Assembly (NCBI GenBank): GCA_001822815.1 | Contig: MHSR01000008.1 | Location: 1 to 33,870, forward strand | DNA length: 33,870 nt | Source: Candidatus Terrybacteria bacterium RIFCSPHIGHO2_01_FULL_43_35 | Lineage (GTDB): Bacteria > Patescibacteriota > Minisyncoccia > Terrybacterales > GWB1-40-14 | Direction of reading: 5' to 3' | In this document: positions 15,352 to 26,400 of the stretch, one piece after another | Numbering within the stretch: the first letter of the stretch is position 1 | Layout: the number at the start of each line of letters is the position of its first letter | Program-made: the position numbers and the translations under genes | The notes under the pieces: generated by a model | The model's input: only the letters and a program-made list of their open reading frames with translations | What the model was told of the DNA's origin: nothing | Databases searched by the model: none

Positions 15352-18090
15352 ATGGCATTTAAACTAGAAAACATATTCGGAGACGTAAACGCCAAGGAGG
15401 TCAAGAAATTGGAAGCTAATGTGGTTTTGGTGAACGCGCAAGAAGATAACGTTAAGACCCTTTCGGACGCTCAATTACCAGAAAAAACCAAAGAATTAAA
15501 AAAGCGTTTACAAGACGGTCAAACCTTGGACGATATTCTTCCAGAGGCCTTTGCTTTGGCACGCGAGGCCGCGCGTCGGACTTTGGGCCAAAGACACTAT
15601 GACGTGCAGTTAATGGGCGGCATGGTTTTGCACCAGGGTAAAATATCCGAGATGCGTACCGGTGAAGGCAAGACTTTAGCCGCTACAGCCCCAGCTTACT
15701 TAAACGCGCTTTCTGGTCTTGGTGTTCATGTTGTTACGGTTAATGATTATTTGGCCAAACGTGATACGGTCTGGATGGGACAAATTTACAATGCACTGGG
15801 GCTCTCTGTGGCTTGTATAACTCAAGAGCAGGCCTATCTTTACGACCCAAGTTTCAAGGGCAATGCGCAATCGGAAGAAAAAGAAGATAAGGAACGAGAT
15901 ACCAAAGGCGCATTTGAAGTTGTCGCCGATTTTTTGCGTCCGGTTTCCAAGCGCGAAGCTTATTATGCCGATATAACTTATGGTACCAATAACGAATTTG
16001 GTTTTGATTATCTGCGCGACAACATGGTTTTGTCAGAAGAAGAGATGGTTCAGCGTGAGCATAATTTTGCGATAGTGGATGAAGTTGACTCTATTTTAAT
16101 AGATGAAGCTAGGACACCGCTGATAATTTCATCTCCCGATAGCGACGCGCCAAAGCACTATGAAGAATTCGCGCGTTTAGTGCCGCGGCTTACCGCAGAC
16201 GTTGATTATAATATAGATGAGAAAATGAAAGCAGTTTTGCTTACCGATGAAGGCATCTCCAAAGTAGAGAAATACCTGGGTATACCTAATTTATATGCCG
16301 ATTCCGATCCAAGATTGGTGCACCATTTGGAACAAGCTTTGCGCGCGTACGTTTTTTATAAGCGCGACCGCGATTACGTAGTTAAAGACGGAGAAGTGAT
16401 TATAGTAGATGAATTCACGGGCCGTCTGATGCCGGGCCGCAGATGGTCTGAAGGGTTGCATCAGGCCGTTGAAGCGCAGGAAGGAGTAAGCATACAAAGC
16501 GAATCGCGTACCTTGGCCACTATTACTTTCCAGAATTATTTCCGTATGTATAAGAAACTTTCCGGCATGACCGGCACCGCTGTTACCAACGCCGAAGAGT
16601 TTGACAAGGTTTATAAATTGGAAGTTATTATAGTGCCGACCGCCAAGCCGATGATAAGAAAAGATCTTCCAGATTTGATATATAAAACAGAAGAAGCGAA
16701 GTTTAAGGCCGTGATCCAGGAAATAAAAGAATGCAATAAGCTGGGTCAGCCAGTACTTGTGGGTACGGTATCAATACAAAAAAATGAGTTTTTATCCGCA
16801 TTACTTGCCAGAGAAGGCATTAACCACGAGGTATTAAATGCCAAGAATCACGAAAGAGAAGGTATGATTATCGCGCAGGCCGGTAGATTTTCTGGAGTTA
16901 CTATTGCCACCAACATGGCCGGCCGCGGTGTTGACATTATCCTTGGAGGAAATCCTCCGAATAAGGAAGATGCTGAAAAAGTTAAATCTTTTGGTGGATT
17001 GCACGTTATCGGAACAGAGCGGCATGAGGCGCGCAGAATAGATAATCAGCTTAGAGGAAGAAGCGGTCGTCAGGGCGATCAGGGTTCTTCGCGTTTTTTT
17101 GTTTCACTTGAAGACGATCTGATGCGCGTTTTCGGCGGCGACCAGCTGCAAGGAATTATGCAGCGCCTCGGCGTGCCGGATGATCAGCCTATAGAAAGCG
17201 GTATAGTTTCTAAGGCCATTGAAGGCGCGCAAGCGCGCATTGAAGGTTTTAACTTTGATGCCCGTAAGCACCTACTTGAATATGATGACGTCGTAAACAA
17301 ACACCGAACCGCCGTATATAGTCGCAGGCGCCAGATACTTAAAGACAAAAAAGATGAATTGACGTCAAGATTAAAAGAATTGATCGAAGAAGAGATAGAA
17401 GATTTAGTTTTTGCCCATACCGAAGGCAATTATTATGCAGACTGGAATATAGAAGAACTGGTTGAAAACATAAAGACGATTTGCCCCTTACCCAATAATA
17501 CCCACGCCGATATTATACGTATTTACCAACAAGGCGACATGTCGGCGTTTGGCGATGATGTTGCTGGAGTAGTGGGCGATGAACCGGATGACCGGCGCGA
17601 GGCCGTAAAGAAGTATTTGCTTAAAAACATATTCGCGGTTTTGGATGAACGCTTAAAAACCTTTGCCGATCTTGCCGAAGGTCTGTTGAGATATGTGATG
17701 TTGCGTTCAATGGACGCGGCTTGGATGGATCATATCGAAGCCATGGAAGCCTTGCGCGATACTGTGCGCCTGCGCGCTTACGGTCAGCGCGATCCTTTGG
17801 TTGAATATAAGAACGAAGGCCGGCGGCTTTTTGATGAATTTATAAGAATTGTCCGCAGTCAATCAACCCGCATGGTATTTAGACTTGAGCCCAGAACTCA
17901 TGTAGTACAAGCGCCAAAAGTTGTGTTGGGTCGCGGCCTAACTAAAGGTCAAGGTGGCGGTTCTGGTCAAGTTTCTGGAGAAATTGGTAGGAATGATCCT
18001 TGTCCGTGCGGAGCGGTGAATCCAGCAACCGGTGAAGTATATAAGTATAAGAAATGTGGTTTAATTAATGCCTCGTATCATAGAAGATGA
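15352..18090 (+). CDS. secA: Preprotein translocase subunit SecA
   Basis: EMRTGEGKTLAATAPAYLNAL, IVDEVDSILIDEARTPLIIS, TNMAGRGVDIILGG, LRGRSGRQGDQGSSRFFVSLEDDLMR; C-terminus GRNDPCPCGAVNPATGEVYKYKKCG. Confidence 0.98.
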   Translation: MAFKLENIFGDVNAKEVKKLEANVVLVNAQEDNVKTLSDAQLPEKTKELKKRLQDGQTLDDILPEAFALAREAARRTLGQRHYDVQLMGGMVLHQGKISEMRTGEGKTLAATAPAYLNALSGLGVHVVTVNDYLAKRDTVWMGQIYNALGLSVACITQEQAYLYDPSFKGNAQSEEKEDKERDTKGAFEVVADFLRPVSKREAYYADITYGTNNEFGFDYLRDNMVLSEEEMVQREHNFAIVDEVDSILIDEARTPLIISSPDSDAPKHYEEFARLVPRLTADVDYNIDEKMKAVLLTDEGISKVEKYLGIPNLYADSDPRLVHHLEQALRAYVFYKRDRDYVVKDGEVIIVDEFTGRLMPGRRWSEGLHQAVEAQEGVSIQSESRTLATITFQNYFRMYKKLSGMTGTAVTNAEEFDKVYKLEVIIVPTAKPMIRKDLPDLIYKTEEAKFKAVIQEIKECNKLGQPVLVGTVSIQKNEFLSALLAREGINHEVLNAKNHEREGMIIAQAGRFSGVTIATNMAGRGVDIILGGNPPNKEDAEKVKSFGGLHVIGTERHEARRIDNQLRGRSGRQGDQGSSRFFVSLEDDLMRVFGGDQLQGIMQRLGVPDDQPIESGIVSKAIEGAQARIEGFNFDARKHLLEYDDVVNKHRTAVYSRRRQILKDKKDELTSRLKELIEEEIEDLVFAHTEGNYYADWNIEELVENIKTICPLPNNTHADIIRIYQQGDMSAFGDDVAGVVGDEPDDRREAVKKYLLKNIFAVLDERLKTFADLAEGLLRYVMLRSMDAAWMDHIEAMEALRDTVRLRAYGQRDPLVEYKNEGRRLFDEFIRIVRSQSTRMVFRLEPRTHVVQAPKVVLGRGLTKGQGGGSGQVSGEIGRNDPCPCGAVNPATGEVYKYKKCGLINASYHRR

Positions 18091-18212
18091 TAGTGAGGCC
18101 CCGTACCGTGCTTTTATCCGGAGCCCGTCGAAGGATGCTCTGGTGCGGGGCGGTTCAGGGGAAAAATATAAAAAGAAGTGCCATGGAGCGTAGGTACTGT
18201 TAAAATACAACT

Positions 18213-18302
18213 ATGAATGGAAAAGAACAACTCAAATCATTTAAGCAAGATAAAAATCCTGACAAGGAGATTAGAAAAGAATTGGAAGCGCAAGGTTGGT
18301 AA
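18213..18302 (+). CDS. Hypothetical 29-aa ORF (MNGKEQLKSFKQDKNPDKEIRKELEAQGW)
   Basis: Short ORF not in the track, 24 nt before the next ORF. Confidence 0.35.
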   Translation: MNGKEQLKSFKQDKNPDKEIRKELEAQGW

Positions 18303-18326
18303 CGAGCAGGACAAGAGGTTACACGC

Positions 18327-18539
18327 ATGAGGCCATTTAATCCAGAAACAGGAAGATTTGATCTGAAAGAAGTTAAAATTACTGAGGACATTGAGAGAGA
18401 ATATTTAGAAAGATATGGCAGCGATGGATTCGTTGAGATTAAACTGATCAGGCCACATCGTTGGGCGGATAAGCTTGGTTATGTGGAAGATGAGCACAAT
18501 TATTATGTTTATATGCGTAAATCACAGAATGTGAAGTAA
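18327..18539 (+). CDS. Hypothetical 70-aa protein
   Basis: ORF MRPFNPETGRFDLKEVKITEDIEREYLERYG... Confidence 0.5.
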   Translation: MRPFNPETGRFDLKEVKITEDIEREYLERYGSDGFVEIKLIRPHRWADKLGYVEDEHNYYVYMRKSQNVK

Positions 18540-18574
18540 ATCCCGCTGGTGAGGCAATTAATATAAGAAATGTC

Positions 18575-18793
18575 ATGGAAAATAAATTAAAATTAGGCAT
18601 ATACGAACACTACAAAGGCAATCGGTACGAGGTTGTAGGAGTTGCGAAACATAGCGAAACGCTTGAGGAAATGGCCGTATATCGAGCGCTGTATGGAGAA
18701 GGACAGATTTGGGTGCGCTCACTTCGAATGTTTTTGGAAGATGTAGAAATTAACGGAAATAAGCTTCCACGATTCACTTATATAGAAATATGA
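18575..18793 (+). CDS. DUF1653 family protein
   Basis: LGIYEHYKGNRYEVVGVAKHSETLEEMAVYRALYGEGQIWVRSLRMFLEDV...RFTYIE. Confidence 0.85.
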   Translation: MENKLKLGIYEHYKGNRYEVVGVAKHSETLEEMAVYRALYGEGQIWVRSLRMFLEDVEINGNKLPRFTYIEI

Positions 18794-19548
18794 AATTAAC
18801 CGTATTGGGTTCGGGCACAATGATGCTTAAGAAGGATAAGTTTCCGTCTTCTTTTTTGCTTGAAGAAGGGGATATTAAGCTTTTGCTGGATTGCGGTTTC
18901 GGCGCTATTGCCCGCTTAAGTGAAATGGATATGGATTTGCGCCAGATAAACGCAGTTTTTATCTCCCATTTTCACGCCGACCACTTCGGGGATGCCTTTA
19001 ACCTTGTACATGCTCGATTTGTTGCCGACCTATACGAGAATAAGCCGCATAGTAAGCTTATTTTTATATGCCCAGAAACCACTAAAGATAGGTTTATGAA
19101 ATGGCGCGAAGTTTATTGGCCGGAACCGAAAGAAGATTATCCTTTAGAATTCAAGGAAGGGTCGCTTGAGATGGATTTAGGGCAATTACACATAGAAACC
19201 TTTCCGGTAAGCCATGTGCCGTGGTTTAAATCTGTGGGCATACGCGTTTCTTTTAAAGATAAGCTATTGGTTTATACCGGAGATATCGGTAGCTCTCACG
19301 ATTTTGAAGATTTAGTTAAACGTACGCAAAACGCGGATCTTCTGATGATAGAAGCCGCTGCTCAAAAACCGACTCCGAATCATTTCACGTTGGAACAGAT
19401 TCAGGAATTGACCGAAAGAGCCGCAGTCAAAAAAGCTTTAATAGTCCATACGCGTCCGCAAAAAGAATGGCAGGAGCGCATAAGAAATTTTATAAAAGAT
19501 AAACCCACTTTAATTTTAGCTGAAGATAAGATGACTTTCGAAATTTGA
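18790..19548 (+). CDS. MBL-fold hydrolase, ribonuclease Z-like
   Basis: MKLTVLGSGTMM, FISHFHADHFGD (HxHxDH), VYTGDIG, ALIVHTRP. Confidence 0.85.
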   Translation: MKLTVLGSGTMMLKKDKFPSSFLLEEGDIKLLLDCGFGAIARLSEMDMDLRQINAVFISHFHADHFGDAFNLVHARFVADLYENKPHSKLIFICPETTKDRFMKWREVYWPEPKEDYPLEFKEGSLEMDLGQLHIETFPVSHVPWFKSVGIRVSFKDKLLVYTGDIGSSHDFEDLVKRTQNADLLMIEAAAQKPTPNHFTLEQIQELTERAAVKKALIVHTRPQKEWQERIRNFIKDKPTLILAEDKMTFEI

Positions 19549-19560
19549 TAAACAATATTT

Positions 19561-20250
19561 ATGCAGTTTGAACTATTAAAAAAATATCCCGAATTATCAC
19601 ATGGTATATCCAAAAAGAATTATAAACAGAGTGAAATTTTTGCCGCAAACCGCAAGACCTATTTAAATCAGCAGGGGTTAATGCCGACTCGTATTGCGGC
19701 CGTCAAACAGGTACACGGCAATAAAGTTTTATATGCAAGCCTTGATGAACCCACCGCCACTTTTCATGCTGATGCCTTGTTTACAGATAAGCCCAATATT
19801 TTTTTAACAATTAATGTTGCAGATTGCTATCCAATTTTTGTTTATGATCCAGTTAACAAAATTGCAGGCTTGGCTCATGCCGGCTGGCGAGGTATCACGA
19901 AACAAGTATTTTGTAATTTAATAGATTCTTTCGTACTAAAATTTAACTCCGAACCACAAAATATTATGGTTAGTGTAGGGCCAGGAATTGCAAAATGCCA
20001 TTTTGAAATTCAAGATGATGTTCTGGACAATTTTAAGGTATATGAGGATGCTATTTTTTACGATAAAGAGAAAATTTTTGTAGATTTGCCTGGAATTTTG
20101 AAAAAGCAAATTTTAGATAGAGGGGTATTGCTTAAAAACCTGCAATTTTCAGGACTTTGTACATATTGCGAAGAAGATTTATTTTTCTCCCGCCGCAGAC
20201 AAAAAGAATCCGATGACGTTATGATGGTTTATATCGGTATTACCGAATAA
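19561..20250 (+). CDS. YfiH/laccase-domain family (PgeF-like, purine nucleoside phosphorylase/'polyphenol oxidase')
   Basis: VKQVHGNKV, DALFTDKPNIFLTINVADCYPIFVYD, GLAHAGWRG, VSVGPGIAKCHFEI, LCTYCEEDLFFSRRR. Confidence 0.9.
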   Translation: MQFELLKKYPELSHGISKKNYKQSEIFAANRKTYLNQQGLMPTRIAAVKQVHGNKVLYASLDEPTATFHADALFTDKPNIFLTINVADCYPIFVYDPVNKIAGLAHAGWRGITKQVFCNLIDSFVLKFNSEPQNIMVSVGPGIAKCHFEIQDDVLDNFKVYEDAIFYDKEKIFVDLPGILKKQILDRGVLLKNLQFSGLCTYCEEDLFFSRRRQKESDDVMMVYIGITE

Positions 20251-20287
20251 ATTAGAAAATTAAAACCAAAAATATAAAATTTTGGTA

Positions 20288-20324
20288 AGTAGCCAGCCCT
20301 GACGTGGCTGGCTACTGTAGTTTT
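20288..20324 (+). terminator. Intrinsic terminator
   Basis: GTAGCCAGCC-ctgacgt-GGCTGGCTAC, 10-bp perfect stem, followed by TGTAGTTTT. Confidence 0.7.
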
Positions 20325-20374
20325 AATCCGGCCGTTGTGGATAACTTGTGTAGCATCAAAAAACGATCCAAAAC

Positions 20375-20383
20375 GTGCTATAA
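20375..20383 (+). promoter_or_regulatory. Extended -10 promoter TGCTATAAT
   Basis: TGnTATAAT ~80 nt upstream of the giant ORF; no convincing -35. Confidence 0.55.
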
Positions 20384-20462
20384 TAGAAGGAGTATTAGCC
20401 AATTTTAATCCTTCTATCTGCCGGTCCAGCCGTTTGAGCCTGCGGGTTTAATTAAATTGAAT

Positions 20463-23400
20463 ATGTCAAAAGCTTTTATTTTACAAAACAGGCGGGTTAT
20501 CTCGACCTTCCTTTTGGCCGGCCTTGCAGGTACGGCTATTATTTTTGTCGTCTTGTGGGCTACAGTAGCCCACGCAGCAACGGTTGATATAACAATTACT
20601 ACCTCTGGATTTTCGCCCTCATCCGTTACTATTTATCCAGGCGATACTGTTCGTTGGACAAATTCTTCTGGTGCCGTAGCAAATGTATCATCAAATGATC
20701 ATCCGACACACACGTTGTATTCTTCGCTTAACTTAGGAGATTTTGCTCCGGGTGAAGTAAAACAATTATCGTTTACAACATCTACACCGCCTGGTTCGTA
20801 TGGCTATCATAATCATTTAGATCCAGCCAAGACCGGATGGGTTTATATTTCCTCCGGCCCCCCTCCAATGCCATCAAGTCTTGTTGCAACTGCGGTTTCA
20901 TCTTCGCAAGTTAATTTGACTTGGACAGACAATGCAACTAACGAAACGCATCAGAATATCGAACGTGAAGTTTCTGGTTCTGCAACATGGAGTACTTTAA
21001 CTTCGCTGGGTTCTAATATAACTTCCTATAGCGATACAACTGTTGTTGCGGGAACCTCCTATAATTATCGCGTACAGTCATGTCTTTCTGGGAGCGGTTG
21101 TTCTTCATATACATACTCAAATACTGTTACGGTTCCTTCTGTTGGTGATACTACTCCGCCAACCGCGCCACAGAATTTATCCGCTACCCCCGTTTCTTCA
21201 TCGCGGATCGATCTTTCGTGGGGGGCATCAACCGATAATGTGAGCGTTGCCAATTACAAAATTTACCGCAATGGCGCTTTCTGGTATCAAACTTCGCTAC
21301 TTTCTTATTCAGACACTGGTTTAACAGGCAACACGACTTATTCATATTATATTAAAGCAGTGGATGCGGCCGGAAACGTATCCGCTTCCAGCAATACCGT
21401 TTCATCGACCACGCCTTCAGGGACGGCGTCATGTGATGGGCTTACGCTTACATTCGCGAACAATAAGACTTCATACATCGTGGGAGAGACAGTAACTTAT
21501 ACTTATATTTGTACGCCGGGCGGGACAGCGGCTAACGTAACAGTACAAGTGGTTAATCCTAGCGGCGTTCCGACTACCTATAACTCCGCGACAAACGTTA
21601 GTCAAAATACTCTTGGTTTTGGCACTTCGAATCTTGCGGTTGGAACCTATACGTTACGTGCGTGCTTTGACTCGAATTGTTCACCGGTTACCGCAAGCCT
21701 TCCATTTTCCGTTGTTTCCTCGAGTTCTACTGATGTAACTTTGCCGGGCGTTGTTTCAAATTTGGCTTATTATAGCGCCGATTCAGATACGGTTACTTTG
21801 CAGTGGACAGCTCCTGGGGACGATGGAACATCAGGGACCGTTTCAGGATATGACATAAGATATAGCACTACGTATCCTTCTTCATATAGCAGTATTGAGA
21901 ATTGGTTTAATTCGGCTATTGCAACGACCAATATTAATTTTGACCCTGTTATATTGAGTCCTGCTGGCTCAATACAGAAAGCTACGGTTAAGGGCTTGTC
22001 TTCAGGTACAAATTATTATTTTGGACTTAAGGTGCGTGATGAAGCTTATAATTGGTCACCAGTTTCTAATTGGGCAAATGCTACTACTACAGGAGGCACA
22101 ACCATGGGAGTGCCTAACGCACCAACTAATCTTACAGCAATTACCATATTGTATAACCAGGTAACGCTTAGCTGGACGGATAATTCCTCCAACGAGCAAG
22201 GGTTCAGAGTTTATCGCAAATTGACAACAGATTCAAACTGGCCAACCACTTACTTTTCTGTTGGCGCAAACGTATATAATTACACCGACACCGCCGTAAT
22301 GCCGTTGACCGGCTATAATTACAAAGTTGCGGCATATAATGCTGATGGCGTTATAGAATCCGGCGCTATTATCGTTTCTACGCCGGCAAGCGGGACACAA
22401 ACCGGAATCCCAAATGCCCCAACCAACCTCCAGTTTTACTTAACGACCAGCAATCAGGTTAATCTTAATTGGTACGATAATTCATCTAATGAAGATGGTT
22501 TTAAGATATTTCGAAAGAGGGCCGAAGACGCCTGGACCTCAATTCATTACGCCGTCGTGCCGGTTAACATACTTACCTATGTCGATACCGCTGCCGAGCC
22601 CGGTAAAAGTTATTATTATAAGGTGGCTGCATATAATGCCTCCGGTATTTCTTCAGAATCTAATCTTGTTTACGTGATGATTCCAAATTCAGGTGGAGAT
22701 TATCCAAATCCTCCATCTGCTTTGCGTCAGGAGCCTACACCAACCGGCTCTTCTGGTATAGCCTTGAGATGGGATGATAACGCAAATAACGAAACAAAAT
22801 TCAATATTTATAGGCGTATTGTTGGATCGACCGAATACCTGTTTTTGATTCAACTATTAGGCTCAAACATAGTTTCTTATTTTGACGGTAGCGTAAGCGC
22901 AGGAATTTATTATGATTATGCGGTTGAGGCTTGTCGTGAAGGTTATGGCTGTTCTTCTAATCGCGCCGAGTTGATACACGTGGCTTTTGGTGTTGATGTA
23001 TCCGGAGGTTCTATTTATGGGAAGGTTAGTACCTCAAGCGGTCAAGCAGTACTTAACGCTCGTGTTGAGTTAAGGAGCGCTTCAAGCGCGGCATTCTTTA
23101 TGTATGCCAATAGCGGTGCTGATGGAGGATATAGGCTTGATGGCGTTCCTTTCGGTGGTTATTCGTTGTTGGCTTTTCCGCCATACGACCGCAGCGATTT
23201 GTTTTCTTCTTCAGCTCAATCCGTAAACGTGTCGGATGGGACTCCATTATTGCGTGATCTTCAGCTCAGCGGCGCTTCAAAAACCATACGAGGTTCCGTT
23301 AAAAGAACGGATGGAAGAACAATTATTGATGCGGGAGTTGGCGCATGGCGCCTTGATGGCCCGGGAAACGCAAGTGCGGTTACTGACGCTAACGGAAATT

Positions 23401-26400
23401 ATTCGCTTAGTGTTTTTGGCGGAAGGTGGAACGTGGGCGTGCGTCCTATGAGCGCAAGCGCTGATTGGTCATATAATAAAGAGCCGCAAACTGTTGAGTT
23501 TTTATTTGATTCTTCCGTTGAAACAAAAACCGTTAATTTCGAAGTTTCTTCTACTGATGCTTGGATAAGCGGTTCCATAAAGAATGCTGATGGCAGTGTT
23601 CTTCCTGCCGGAGTCGTAAATAATATAGGTTTCTTTAACCCGACGACTAGAACTGGCGCTGGTGGACAAATTGATGTCAGCGGAAATTTCAAGGTGGGTA
23701 TTCAAGCCGGTATTTACGAAGTTTATATTAACTTTTCAGATGCTACGCTTTATGCTCAGCCGATAGCATCTGTTTCAGTAGCTCAGGGAGAGAATAAGAA
23801 TATCGGAATTATACTTGTTTTGAAGAAATCCGGTGAAATAATACGTGGTCGTGTAAGCGGACCAAGCGGAGAGGCTATAGTTGGTGCCGAGGTCCATGCG
23901 TTTATGACAGACGGCGGTGGATTTGTTTCAGCCAGGACCACTTCCGACGGCAATTATGAATTGCGCGTATTCCCCGGAAATTGGAACGTGAGTTTATTAT
24001 CGTCATCCCTTGGCGCCTACACTTTTGCTGGCGCCGCGAGGCCAGGAGTTGTTCAAGCCGGACAAGTTATTATCATGGATTTTGTGTTGACCAAAGCCGA
24101 AGCCGTAATTTTAGGAACGGTAGTTAATTCTTCAGGGACCGTGTTAAGTGATTTCTTCGGCAGTTTTTCAGTAAGACCGCAAGAGGGATACGGTTCAAAT
24201 TCGCTGTTTTACGGTGGACCGGTTGGAAGAGGCCTATTTAATATAGGAGTTCCGCCAGGAAATTATTTGGTAACGGTTTATTCCGGATATAGCTCAGCTT
24301 ATCCCTCAAGTGTGGATGTTGCCGTATCTGTGGCCCGTGGAGAAACCGCTAAAGTTTCGATAGTTGTTGTTAAAAGCTCCACGGTTTTGCAAGGCACTGT
24401 TAAAACCGCTGGCGGCACAGCCGTGACTGGAATAAAGATATGGGTGTTTGCCAATAAAGATACAAATACTTGGCGAGAAGCTTTAGTTGATGCGTCAACA
24501 GGTAAATTTATCATGAACCTTTATCCCGGCACTTGGAATGTTGGCATGAGGACCGAAGGTTCATCTTATATGATCCCACCTCCATCTATACTGAATTTAG
24601 TTGAAGGACAAACTTTGACGCATGATTTTATAGTTAGCGCAGCCGATGCTTTTATAGGCGGTAAAATAACAGATCCATCTGGTAAGTCCGTTGCCAATTT
24701 GTTGGTTTCTGCCGATAATCGAAGCTTCACTCAAGCCGGTACTGTGTTGCCTGGAGAGATAAGGTCTTTCCATGCGTTTTCTGATTCCGTCGGTAATTAT
24801 AAGATAGCGGTTCCATCGGGCACTTATTATATACATGTTTTCTTGGGAGGAACCTCGGATTATCAGGCTCCTGATGAAAAAAGTGCTGTTGTGGCCCAAG
24901 GTGAAACAAAGAACATCGATCTGGTTTTGGTGACAGCTGGAGCAACGCTGCAGGGGCGTGTTACCGAGGGCGGTATCGGAAGACCGGCATTTGTGTGGGC
25001 TTGGAAGGAAGCGGGCGGCACGGCAAATATCAGAGCCAATACCGACGGTTCTTACTTGTTGCGTTTGGGCGTAGGAAGATGGAAAGTAGGCGCTGGTTTT
25101 GAGAGAGATGGAATATTATTCAAGGCCGCGGAGATCCCGTTAGATGTTGTTTCTGAAGGCACATATAACGCAAGCCTTGTGCTGGTAGAAGTTAACATTG
25201 CGGTACCGGAAGTTGTTGTAAATAGTTCCGATGCGTTAGTTGATCAAATCATCAAGAACGATCAAGGAGTTCAGGTAAACATTCCAGCCAATGCCATGGC
25301 AACTCAAGGTTCAGTTACTGTTACTTTGACACCTACAGCTGATGCTGCTTCACAGGGCATAAATAATGTTATTGGTTTAGCTTATGAAATAGCTGCCTTG
25401 GATAACAACGACCAAAAAGTTAACAGCTTGAACGTTCCAATAACCATTACTTTGCCTTACAACGAAAAAACAATAGGAATTGATGAAAATTCCTTGGAAC
25501 TCGCTTTTTGGGATGAGGCTTCTGGATCTTGGCAAGACGTTGCCGGATTCTTCGCGGATACAACAAATAATGTTGTTACGGGTTCAACAACACACTTAAC
25601 TCGTTTTGCGTTGGTTGCGCCGGCCGACATCACTCCGCCGACCTCTCCGACTTCGATACGGGCCAAGGTGGAAACCGGCAAGATTACCTTAAGCTGGAGA
25701 AATCCGACCTCCGATTTTCATAGTGCGCGTATCTATCGTTCGCTTATCGCCGGAGATAAAGGAGTCAAGATTGCAGACAATATCATTAGTTTAAGCTGGA
25801 GCGATTCAGCCGTACAGAATGGAGTAAAATATTACTATAACGTGAAGGCGGTGGACTTGGCCGGCAACGAATCTTCAAGTTTAGCCCAAACGTATGTTGT
25901 GGGAGGAGAACTTACTACAGGCATAATCGGTCCGTACCCCTCGGGAACTCTGTTTAGATTGGTAAATAGTCCGACCGTATGGTATGTCGAGGGCGGCCAG
26001 CGTCGGGCCGTGCCTTCACCGGCCGTATTTGACGCAAGATTTGATTGGAAAAACGTTAAAACAGTATCCGATTCTGATCACACGAATTTATATACAGAAG
26101 GTTCCGCAGTAGGATTTCCAGACGGCATGTTGGTAAAAGGCAATGCCCCGACGGTTTATGTTATTGCTGAAGGCAAGAAGTTGCCCATTGCAAGCGCTGA
26201 AGCGTTTAATGGACTCGGCTATAAAAGGGGGAATATTAAAACTGTTAGTGAGGGCGAACTTGCGGTTCACGCCACTGGTCCCGTCGTATCTTCCGCGGCA
26301 ACATATCCTACCGGAAGTCTGATTCAGAAGGAAGGTGAGTCTACGGTTTGGTATGTGGATCGAGGATTAAAACGAGGATTTCCGACGCTGGATGTATTCC

